From a virus: a DNA stretch of 64,000 nt. The position numbers and the translations under genes were made by a program. The notes beneath the pieces were generated by a model. That model made no database searches, was not told where the DNA came from, and saw only the letters and a program-made list of their open reading frames with translations. Positions 47,901 through 57,400 of this stretch are shown here, in pieces (the first letter of the stretch is position 1; the number at the start of each line of letters is the position of its first letter). The DNA lies in the IMG/VR virus record IMGVR_UViG_3300026519_000008, positions 28,374 through 92,373 of that record, one strand, 5' to 3'.

Positions 47901-48768
47901 TCCAGCCGTCGATATCAGAATCCACCCCAGCCCATGACCATTCAAAACTAATATCAGCTGTACCATCAGTATTGATAGTATGATCTACAGCCGTCCCATC
48001 CGTAGCCACCACTGGGGCTGTAATCACAGTCCCATCTCTATCATTTCGAGTGTTGAAATTGATTACAGCATTTTCGACCTCAACCGCAGTCTTGGTACCA
48101 ACCGCGTCAGTGTTGAGGGCGTTTCCGCCCTTCGTAGCAGAATCCGCAAAGTTGAATTCGACGTTTCCGGCCGGAAGTGTCGATCCAACTCCTGAGAACT
48201 TGCTCCAGGCATTAGAACCCTCAGCCGCCTGAGCCTCAACTGTCGAAGCTAATGTATTCGAGAAAATAACATTACTACCAATCGTAAATGTTCCAGCACT
48301 TTTATCCCATTTCCAGCCCTTATTTGCCGCCAAATCTCCACAAAATACGTCCCCTATATCAGGCCCAGCCAAAGTAGCATCGAATATGATGTTATCGGTA
48401 TCATCATAGATACGGAAATACTGCCCAGGCTCCAGTACCCATCGTGCCCCTGTAGCAGCACTGTGAGCTGGAGGGATAGTAGCGGTACCATCATCTGCCG
48501 CCGTTAAAGTACCTTGACTAACCCAATCACTATCCTTTCCAATATAAACAGCCTGGACCCAGGCAACATACTCAACCCCAACGTCCAACACTATCTTAGA
48601 AAACTCATAACTGGACGCATCCGGCCCAGCAAAACCAGTAGATACAGCGTGGGTATCTGGATGAACACCCACTCCTGTTGGTGTGATCGCTACATTGAAA
48701 CCACGCAGGGCAAAAGGATCTCCTGCCCAAGTCCACGTAACGATAACAGTTTTAAGAGCACTACTCAT
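44995..48768 (-). CDS. Large modular tail fibre / host-recognition protein
   Basis: A 1257-residue protein. It has an FnIII-like start (KTVIVTWTWAGDPFALRGFN), two copies of a module of about 155 residues (each NFNxRNDR...DGTAVDH...ENPYQPSxTVAF), a CBM-like insert and linker repeats with DLWYDTDD and DLWFDTDD. The C-terminal 45 residues are shared with the next protein. ATG overlaps the upstream stop (ATGA). Base composition changes inside the gene, so it is a mosaic. Confidence 0.78.
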   Translation of the reverse strand: MSSALKTVIVTWTWAGDPFALRGFNVAITPTGVGVHPDTHAVSTGFAGPDASSYEFSKIVLDVGVEYVAWVQAVYIGKDSDWVSQGTLTAADDGTATIPPAHSAATGARWVLEPGQYFRIYDDTDNIIFDATLAGPDIGDVFCGDLAANKGWKWDKSAGTFTIGSNVIFSNTLASTVEAQAAEGSNAWSKFSGVGSTLPAGNVEFNFADSATKGGNALNTDAVGTKTAVEVENAVINFNTRNDRDGTVITAPVVATDGTAVDHTINTDGTADISFEWSWAGVDSDIDGWIVYVRQSSSSLAYTFGTTPAEEKVFYVTADRRAVLIYGVPADKYYTFGVQAYRIVDPDIDASGVITTAIVQPTLAGENPYQPSTTVAFAGDITGTIGGTPAQTVRDNAASGATFTSTDAGALAYIDIADWGSQVGGVGKPDDYANTSSASNLVLNGNAEFGNNLNFDQWAYDTSVQAYTGKGCFSYTGYVPALFSEEFIPVSVHDEFELSCAAAHAVEDRIYLGFACYTEDLVNIAYHQCWRSAAKDTTLYSAYTAGSLTVEIYPAAEAWYDSTVSPWSFIQFDIATDYSDLPNFNTVQIDTIDTSPGTYWILTLKSAVQTSYAAGTAVGNSYAGGSYNYALAVNDISPTNWTYYSALIGGSVNSATSPPPVNLFRRGTAYIRFLCLPCRVATNTVYVDAVSLRKLGTPEINFNNRNDRLSTAVVAPTVAVDGTAVDHVVNTDGSVDISFEWAWSGVEAEIDGFIVFVRRGTTNVAYTIGTTPSEEQVFFIPSDKRSMIFGGFPADGYYTFGVRAYRVVDSDINAAGIMLSSVVQTDAVAGENPYQPSSTVAFTGDITGTVAGTPAATVEANAADGAAAKVKIDTDVGADTIETVTGAADKASTAEANAKAASEPRVTKSATAPTTPAADDLWLDLSVSPHVWKRWDGAAWVKATPTEADEINESATRKWAAESGADVTANNPQDYSWITGTKPPPDATRNIIYRQTTAPTGAVDGDLWFDTDDQLLYRYNGASWEQIGTANVTYSQATAPTGTKGDLWYDTDDNKLYRHDGVGWQQVSTSNDIYSQSTAPTSQKKGDLWYDTSTKKLKRYNGTAWEDIGNDFTATSQLTDDAGLGQTADWPQITGTGKPADNADVTADQMDAGVEITLAGGGIRAGKTGYSDTTAGWFLGRDTDGVPKLRVGGTTYELAWDGTELVIKGKLSVQPGSTGYDNIEDKPPLAQSLWVPVDGELFCFFDHFSSTKGISPL
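46661..46676. repeat. Dispersed 16-bp palindrome, site 13
   Basis: TTGAAATTGATTTCAG, in the second module copy of the large fibre gene. The equivalent place in the first module (48052-48067) has only a degenerate version (ending GATTACAG). Confidence 0.82.
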
Positions 48769-51050
48769 AACGGAGACGTCCCTTTAGACCCTGTTACATT
48801 CTCTGTAAAAGTAAACACCTCTCCATCTGCCGGAACCCACAAGCTTTGGGCCAGGGGAGGAGTATCTGTAAGGTTATCATACCCAGAAGACCCAGCCCCC
48901 ACCGTGATCGTACCACTGATTGTAGCATTTGTAGCTTTTAAGGCTCCATCAGATGAAACACTAAATGGAGCTGCATTGAAACTTTCCGCCCCGGCCCAAA
49001 CTCCATATACCCCATCAGTCACTTCGTAACCCAGTCCAAGACGAGTACCTAGAGATCCATAGGTAAGAGCATTCTGATCGAACTCAAAAGCCGACAACTT
49101 AGTTCTATCTGTCGAGATTTCAAAGGCCACTGCCCCTGCCGCATCCTTCCCTAAAAGGCCGTAGGCATCTACCAAGCTACGTTCATCATAGAGATCCCCC
49201 AGCACAATCTTATTCACCCCAGTAGTGGTCATTCTAAGAACTGGACCATTCCTACTTGTCTCTGTCGGGTCCAATCTAATAAAGTTGACCGCGTTACCTA
49301 CACGAAATGGTCCAGGTACCCAGTTCGGAGCAGTGTCAGACGTCCCATCATTATCCGGCCCGGCCGTAATTGGAGAATAGGCGTCAGAGCTATCAGTCTG
49401 CCAAATAGCCCCCGTCAATACCAGCGAATCATAATCATCCAGATACGACGTAGGACCACTGGATACTTTGTAGAAATGAGAAGCTTTGATCTTCAGACTT
49501 AGATCACTGGCTACAGTGACAGAGTCCACCAAAGCTTTGAACGTTACCCCAGTCGGACCGTACAAAGAGTCACTGACAGTGATGGTGTCTGTTGGATCAA
49601 GGGACAAAAGAATACCCTTGGCAGTAAATGACAGATCAGCCTGCTTAAGAAGCTGACGCTGAAGCACCAACATTCCTAGCTTCAAGGCCTGTGTCTGATC
49701 ATGGATGAAATTGATTTCAACTGCCTTGTCTTGCTTTTTATCCCCAGCCCCGTCCACCGTAACACCGTCTTTCAACAATGCGTCAATGGAATCAGTGGCT
49801 TCCTGCCAGGCTACATAACCAGCGTTGGGGATCTTCCGCACATCTTTTTTCTTGTACTTAAAAGACCCTTCGCCCTTGCGTCTGCCGATCACAACAGTAG
49901 AATCCACCGTTGCAACAGACGTATTATCAAAAGGCTTAAACTCAATCTGCTCACCACAGACTAGGTCCATTCCAGCTTGATTCAATAGGTTCGCCAGAAC
50001 ATTTTTACGCTCTTGTCTAGTCCACCAACCCCCCGCCATTTCAATGCCACGTGAGGAAAACCATGCAGTGGCATCCGTTACAGACTGCTGATCAATATCA
50101 GTCTCTGAAATACCAAACTCTAGTAGGAGTTGGTACACAATCTGTGCTGGGTTGGTGCTTGTATAAGTCCCGTTGGACATTGTAAATCTGGTTGGAACTG
50201 CTTCAAACTTATCCCCAGATACCCACAACGGGGCTCCACCAATACCGGTGTCTAAGTATCCAACATGGTACGAGACCCCGTCAGCCCCTACTACAGTTCC
50301 ACTGTCCACCCAGCTAGCATCAGTTGGAACAACCCATTCTACTTTTCCAGCTATATTCCTAGGAGTCCGTACCCTATCCACAGATACAGTGCTTCCGCCA
50401 ACAACCTTCCCAACCAAGTAGACTCTCGTACCCCCTGTATACACTGGAACCAATGGGATATACGCAGCCCCAAACGTTACTGGAACACATAGATCCTGAG
50501 ACGTATTCGTATCAGGAAATGCCTCTGCGATTAAAGATGTTTCAGGGTAGTAGCCCTCTAAGTATTGCTGGAAGAAATCTTCGCATACAAAGTCTAGCTG
50601 CTCATAATTAGAGTCTACGGAAACAGCTTTGAACCGCCATCTCCTGACCACATGGGCCCTCGGATCTATCCCATCAGACATGGCCAGATCAACCCAGACT
50701 GATGCCCCCTCAAAATCCTCAGAGCTTAAAACGTTCCCCTTATTCGTGACAGAAAAGTTCATTCTGGAGGGAGAGATCAGACCAAACTCATTCTTCTGGC
50801 GCTGAAGAGTCACCCCACCAAACTTAACGATCTTGAACTCAAAAGCTTGGGTAGCAACACCGTCCCCGCCGCCAACAGTTACTGCATCTTCCAGATAAAT
50901 GCCATCACCAATCTTGTCCGCCGCATCTACAGTAGACGTAGACCAGTAATAGCGTGTCCCTGCAACAGTCGTGACAGTGAAAAGCCACGAGGCTTTATAT
51001 TTCTGCTCGGCATCAACGATTGCCTGAATCGTAGAAGAAAACTGACGCAT
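48765..51050 (-). CDS. Tail hub/fibre-attachment protein
   Basis: About 761 residues. ATG at 51050 overlaps the upstream stop (TGATG). The N-terminal part (YKASWLFTVTTVAGTRYYWS; FEFKIVKFGGVTLQRQK) and a middle region (TNPAQIVYQLLLEFGISETD; RQERKNVLANLLNQAGMDLV) are typical of siphovirus hub-type tail proteins. The C-terminus (GSSGYDNLTDTPPLAQSLWV, then PADGEVFTF) is shared with the following fibre protein. Confidence 0.7.
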   Translation of the reverse strand: MRQFSSTIQAIVDAEQKYKASWLFTVTTVAGTRYYWSTSTVDAADKIGDGIYLEDAVTVGGGDGVATQAFEFKIVKFGGVTLQRQKNEFGLISPSRMNFSVTNKGNVLSSEDFEGASVWVDLAMSDGIDPRAHVVRRWRFKAVSVDSNYEQLDFVCEDFFQQYLEGYYPETSLIAEAFPDTNTSQDLCVPVTFGAAYIPLVPVYTGGTRVYLVGKVVGGSTVSVDRVRTPRNIAGKVEWVVPTDASWVDSGTVVGADGVSYHVGYLDTGIGGAPLWVSGDKFEAVPTRFTMSNGTYTSTNPAQIVYQLLLEFGISETDIDQQSVTDATAWFSSRGIEMAGGWWTRQERKNVLANLLNQAGMDLVCGEQIEFKPFDNTSVATVDSTVVIGRRKGEGSFKYKKKDVRKIPNAGYVAWQEATDSIDALLKDGVTVDGAGDKKQDKAVEINFIHDQTQALKLGMLVLQRQLLKQADLSFTAKGILLSLDPTDTITVSDSLYGPTGVTFKALVDSVTVASDLSLKIKASHFYKVSSGPTSYLDDYDSLVLTGAIWQTDSSDAYSPITAGPDNDGTSDTAPNWVPGPFRVGNAVNFIRLDPTETSRNGPVLRMTTTGVNKIVLGDLYDERSLVDAYGLLGKDAAGAVAFEISTDRTKLSAFEFDQNALTYGSLGTRLGLGYEVTDGVYGVWAGAESFNAAPFSVSSDGALKATNATISGTITVGAGSSGYDNLTDTPPLAQSLWVPADGEVFTFTENVTGSKGTSPL
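49705..49720. repeat. Dispersed 16-bp palindrome, site 14
   Basis: ATGAAATTGATTTCAA, inside the hub-type gene, encoding VEINF. Confidence 0.8.
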
Positions 51051-51487
51051 CAGTTGTACCACCCGATGATCTTGAGGCTGATTGTGGCAATGCCAAAATG
51101 GCCTACTGCGTTCAATGATCTCTGTATATTACTGGCAAATCTCACTACGTACTGCTGGGTCCCCCCACCCTCTGTAGGGTGCTGCCACACAAAAGTTCTG
51201 ATCTTCCCCCTACCCTTCATAGGATCTACCCAGAACTCCATCAACGTTCCAGCATCCGCATCCGAAAGATAGGTCCACTGCAACTTCACAATGATTTCTG
51301 GGGTGGAAGATCCAAACTCAATCCGCTCCTCTGAACCATCATCCCCGATCCTGACCACGTCATTCTTATCAAAACCTTCTGTCAATACATTTTGCGGAGT
51401 TACAGACATAACATCCACAGCGTCAGGCACGGCTGCTGACGTAACCCCAGCAAGTTGAAGAAGCGTCTTGATCGTTTGAACTGCCAC
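51050..51487 (-). CDS. Distal tail protein-like (145 aa)
   Basis: MAVQTIKTLLQLAGVTSAAV, with EIIVKLQWTYLSDADAGTLM and KIRTFVWQHPTEGGGTQQYV, matches small proteins just after the tape measure that join tail tube to tip. GTG start overlapping the tape-measure stop behind AGGAGAG. Confidence 0.6.
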   Translation of the reverse strand: MAVQTIKTLLQLAGVTSAAVPDAVDVMSVTPQNVLTEGFDKNDVVRIGDDGSEERIEFGSSTPEIIVKLQWTYLSDADAGTLMEFWVDPMKGRGKIRTFVWQHPTEGGGTQQYVVRFASNIQRSLNAVGHFGIATISLKIIGWYN

Positions 51488-54400
51488 TAGACTCTCCTAA
51501 CCGAATCTACAAAATCACCGTCCGACCGCAAAGCATACTTTACCCTATCCACGATCATATCAGTGACCTCATCGCTACCAAGATACACTTTCACCACAGT
51601 AGACCCGTCTCCACTCTGAAACATTGCCAAGTTTCTAGCCACTGCACTTCCGATAGCCTCCGCAGAAGGGCCACTATAACTGAGCAAGCTAGCTGGCGAA
51701 CTCGTGGGGAAAGATCCACTTGTGTCCCAAGTCCCAAAGGCATAGCTCGGAACCCCATAGTCATCCGACAGTCCATAGAGCCTCATCAGCTCTCGTACCT
51801 TCCCGGCGTGTCGTTCCGAAATAACCATCTCATTCGGATGCAACACGGCCAGGAATCCGTCTGACCTGCCGTCCCCCTTAATGCCACGCATCCCACCCAG
51901 CGCGCTTGTGTCCCATGCGCCAGACGCAGCGCTTGGCAAGGTCACTGAAGAGGTAAGCCCGGTCTGTACTTTGTTACCAGCAATCCACTTCAACTCGTCA
52001 ATCACAAATCCATGCACTTCCCTCAGCACATCCCGCAGCTCTTCTGCCGAAGCATGCACTATATTCCAGGATTCCACAGAGGCTTCATACTCCTGCCGAG
52101 CCCACGCCTCAGAACCTATCCCCTGGCCCTGTTGCACTGCCAACTGAGCCATCAGATTAGCCAACAGCTCTGTGTCTCGCTTGTACGCATCCCCCTCCTG
52201 CGAAGCCAACACCTGCTGCTTCTGAATATACTGGTCAATCACTTCCAACGAAATCGACTTGGCATCATCAACAGACCACCGCCCACCGAAGCTCTCAAAC
52301 ATAGCCGCCTTGAGAGCATTTACCATGTCAGCGTAGAACTGAGAGTCCCGGGTGTACCCAAGATTGGTAGCTGCCTCAGCAGCAAACTTCGAGATATTTG
52401 AGAGCAGAGTATCCTGCGACAGCCCTCGTAGCCCACCACCCAGCCCCATCCACTCCCCACTACGTCCGGTGGGAATGTTAGCAAGCTCTTCACGATAAGC
52501 CTGCATATCCTCTACGCCAGTAGCAGCGTAACTGGCAAGACGGTCCTGGACCTCCGCAATCGAGGCCAGGATAGACTGTGTTTCCTGCTCTTCCCGATTT
52601 ACCAGAGCCTGGGCGTCCAGCATAGCATTCCACGCCTGCGCCTCCTGCGTCTCCATACTGGTCAGCTGATCCATCAACGACAGGTTGTTGCTAGTATTCA
52701 ATGCTGTGATGATCCTGTGAAACGGATTTCTTTCAGTCCGATCCATGATCATCTGTGTAACAGTAGCATCAGACAAGATGCTCAACGGACTGTCAGAACT
52801 GAGAATCCCCTCTGTTCCTGTATTTGCCGAAATAGCAGCCAGCTCAGTTCTAGCCTGAGCCAACAGCTCAGTCATAGCCCCAAATCCACCCTTCAACTCA
52901 GTCACATACTCAGTCTGAATCCCAGTGTTCTTTGCCATTGTATCAAGAAGATCCCGAATCAGATTGTTTCCATCTTCCAGGATAGCAGTTTGCTGCTCCA
53001 ACGCATTTACCGTAGGATCTGAAATCAATTTCAGATTCTCATCCAGACCTCCGATATTCTTCAATTCGTCAACCACGTCCCTGAACAGCGCCTGGTACGA
53101 ACCAGCATCAGAGCCCATGAACGTCCGCATAAACGGAAGGAACTGACTGGACACGAAGTCAGCAAATGCCTGCTTTGCATCAGCGTCCCCACCAGCCGCC
53201 TGCTCAGCCAATCTTCTGTACTCAGCCCAATACCCCTCAGCCGATACACTGGGAGCCAAAGCCTGATCCAGACTCATAGTCCTAATAGTATCAGCAATCT
53301 GAAGAGACGCCTCACGCGAAGCCTCAGCGTTTTCCTTAAGAGCGTCAATTTGCTTCTGTGTGTAGTCGATATACAGATCCAGCCATTGACCAAAGCCCTC
53401 CAGATAATCCTCTGTAGAGGCAAAATTTGCACTCTGAAGGCGTCCCTGAAGGGAAGTCCGTTGGGTGGAAGCATACAGGTCATCCCCCAGCACCAACTGA
53501 TACCAGCCCTGCATCCGATCCCACAAGCCACTCAACGAATCTAACAGATCAGACAGAGCACTCTTCGTTATATCCTCCAGCTTATCAAAATAGCCCTTCT
53601 GAATATCCAGGATCTTCCTGTCCCGAGCCTTCTGAACCAAGAGGATATTTTCAGTGGTAGCTGCATTCAAATCTTGGAGATCACGGATAGCAGCCTCAGC
53701 CTCCATGTATGTATCCCGAATATCTCGGGCCATAGAGTCACCGCCACCAAACTGTAAATAGTCCTCAAACGGTCGAAGGATACCATCTACCGAATCGGCA
53801 ATATCCTGCTGCAATCCCACAAACTCAGATACATAGGCTTCAAAGACCAGCGCCTTCTCCCTGGTCCCATCCACCATCTTACTCAAGGCATCCTCATACC
53901 TCCGCACGATCTTTTCATAATCACGGACAGCCTTGGAAACCTTAGTCTCGTCAATAATGTCCTGGTATTCTCTGATCTTATCGTTATAATCCTGCTGGAG
54001 ATCCAAATACACACTTAGTGCATTCCCAGCCTGCATCCAAAGCGCCGCAGCTTCAACACTAAGCCCACTCTGCGAAGCAGCCTCCCACGCCTTTCGGAAG
54101 TTCTCTGCTGTAACAGTTGTCAGCTCTACACCGGCCTGCTCAAGAATCCCGGTGACGGCACTGACACCGATCTCCATATTGATCCGAAGAGCATCAAACT
54201 CAGAATACACGGCATCAGAGAACCCAGCGATCACCGACAGAGCACTATCAAGGTCACCGCCAAGATTTCCAATCAGATCAGACGTGAACTGAATCAGGTT
54301 TGCGGCCCTAGTCCCAGAGTCAACACTGTCCAACCCCTGCAACGCCGGGATAATGTTGTCCAGCGAAACACCAATCTGCCTGAAAGCAAACTCAACAGAG

Positions 54401-57400
54401 GCAACATCAGTAGCCAACCTGATAAACGTTTCCGAAGCCTCTTCACCCTCCTTCTTGAACCTATCAATACTAAGCCCAATATCAGAGAACAGGTGCTCAA
54501 CCGCTAGGTTAAACGTATCCCCGAACCACTCTGCCATCACCTTGGTTATGGAGTCCGCATCTAACCCCTTGATGTTGATCGACATTGACCTTGTGAAATC
54601 ACCAAGGAAGTCCTGAACGTCTATACCCAGAGTTCTTCCTGCTTCAGTGAGCATCTCCTCCATCGACCGAAGGGCCTCGTTGAATTGCTGTTGGAAACCA
54701 CCGTCCAGAGTATCCGTTCTCCATTTTGTTTTCCTGCTTCCAAAGATATTCTTCCCAGACTTAGCCTGCTGGTACATCTCAACGTAGAACTGCTCACCAA
54801 ACTGGTAGGCCATTTCATGGACGCCGCGCAGGATCTGAGTCTTCAATTTCATCTTCCCGCCGGTCAAAGCTTTATCCAACCCTCCCAGGGAGCTTCCAAC
54901 CAACTTGGTGGACCACTCCATAATGTTCAAGAAATCCAACCAGTCTGGAATCAAGAGTTTATCGAAAATCTCGTCGAAGACATCAGACGCGTCCCGAAAT
55001 ACGTCAGACCCCATCCTCAACGGGTTCGTAGCCCGAGTAGACATTGTGCCAGGAAGACCGGTCGGCCCACCAAGAGTAGACCCAGCCGTAGGCTGACCGG
55101 AAAACCACGCGCCCCACAGCCTAGTATTACGTTCCATAACCGTGGAAAGCTCGCTGATGGCCACCCGCAGTCTGAATAGTTCCTGAGAAAGCCGATCATC
55201 CTGCTCCACAGCCATGGCCCTTAGAGACGTGGCACCTACATCCCCAACAAACGTATCCGATGGAGGAATGTCAGGCGGGGCCTTTCCGCCTACAGACGTG
55301 TCGCCGCTGCCGCCAATCTTTGCTAACTGCGTAGCCCCGGTAATTGCCACCGCAGCTGCCTGCATCCAATTCATCGGATACGGAAGCTGAAATGCTTTCA
55401 TAATCCCTGTGGCGGTGTCTGTAATAATCGACCCTACAGCAAAAGCCTTATTCGCAGCAGTATGCTCTGCAAACAATCCCTGCATGGCTCCGAACAGATT
55501 GGACGTAGCATTCAAAAGATCCTGCGTGTGCTTCGTCCGTGTAGCCCAAATCTCTGCATCCAGCTCCCGCTCTTTCTGGAGCCTCCATTCCTGAATCGCA
55601 GCCTCCTCTACCCCGGCAGACTGCATGGCCTCAACCATAAGATCCAACTGTTGCCGCCTGATCGCCACCATAGCATCAGAGTTCAAACCAATCTCAGTCA
55701 AAGCCTGCTTTTCGTAGTTCATCCTGGTCTCAAGATCCAACTCGCTGAACCTCTTTGTATCCTCCAGAATGATCTGATGCTCAGCCTGGACTAAGGTCTT
55801 TGTATCCTTCAGCTTTTTACTACGCTCATCACGGGCGATTTTCCTCTCCTGATTGATCTTCCACTTTTCAATATCAGCCAGGATCTTAGCCAGCGCCTTT
55901 TCATCCTTGATGCGCTCCTTGGCCATCTTCTGCATATACTTGGCCTGCGCAGCCGCCTTTTTCCTCTCATTGTCAAAATACTTGGAGGATACATCTCCAA
56001 GATCACCAAACATCTGCTCGTACTCAGACGTGGGTCCCATGAAAATATCCCGCCAAGCAGAAGCATACTCCTCCCATTTCTGAAGCTCATCCTCACGGAA
56101 CTGAGCAGAAAGGGCACTTAGCTCTCCAAACAGCTCAGCCCCCAGCTGTGCCTTTTCCTCCTCAGAGGTAGCCTTCTCAAGCAGCCCTCTGTACCGTTTG
56201 ATCACTTCCATATAAGCATTACCAAAGGCCGTCCGGTCCAGCTGAGGCATCATCAAATTCTGAGCACTCTTCCTGAAATTAATTTCATCTTGATGCTCCA
56301 TGACCCTGGACATAGCAGCTATGTATTGGTCATAGAGAGCTGTGCCCTCCTCAATACCACGATTCATCAACCATTGAGCCGCCTGGAGCTTATACATCTC
56401 CACCCCAACAGCTCCCAGCAACTGTGCCTCAAGTGTCAGAGCATCTGCCTGCTTACTGACAGCCTTATCTAACTTTAACTGTTCGATTTTTTGCAAGTTT
56501 TCAAACAGCTCAATGATTTCTTTCCTAGCCTCCTCTGGAACCACGCTAGCCAGAATCCCACTCAGAGACGAAAGATCTTTCCCAAACAGCTCAGCTGCCT
56601 CTGCCCCCATCCCAAGCCACTCAGCAATCTTGTACCGAGCCTGAAGGTTGGAAATCTCATCCACAGACGCTTGGGTCAGCTGGACAGTCCTACGCACTTG
56701 CTCGGCGTAGTCCTTAAAAGCCCTCTCAGCATCAGGATCAACAAACGCTGCCTGCGAAGCCCTGGCCGGAGGGAACTTAAACATAAACTCAGCCGACATC
56801 CTTCTAGGATCTAGTATCTTTGCTAGGTTCTCCAACCGCTTCTGTTTACGCTCAAGCTGCTCTTCAGCTTTGTCTGCATCAATCTGCCCGCGCGCCACCA
56901 GGGCCTTTAGCTCTGTGATACTAGCCTGGACCCTAGCCTTCTCTACATTTACTACTTCTTCAAGACTCTCAGCATATTGAGACTGTGCCGCCTCATAGGC
57001 CTTCTGGTAATCATCAGTAGCCTTTAGTACAGCGTCCCTGTAAGCCTTTGCTGCCTGTTCCTCAGTCTCACCCTTCTCCAATATACCTGTCTTGTACTCT
57101 TCAGCAGCCGCTTTGATCTCCTGCCTGAACTTCCGTCCGGCCCCAGAGATCTGCAACGAGACGCTTCTGAAGACATTTGGCGGAAGCACCATACTGGTGT
57201 CCTGCAAAATGTTCTTGATATTCTCAATCCGAGCCAGGAACTTCTTAGGATCAAGGTATTCCTGGACACTGACCTCTGTGTCCTTAAGGGCCTGCTTCAG
57301 CCACTCAAGCGGACCTTCCCGCCCGCCCCTAGCCAGGGTAGTCTTCAGCTTGGATGCAATTTCATCGCCATCATCTCCCAACTTGATCAACGATGCCCTA

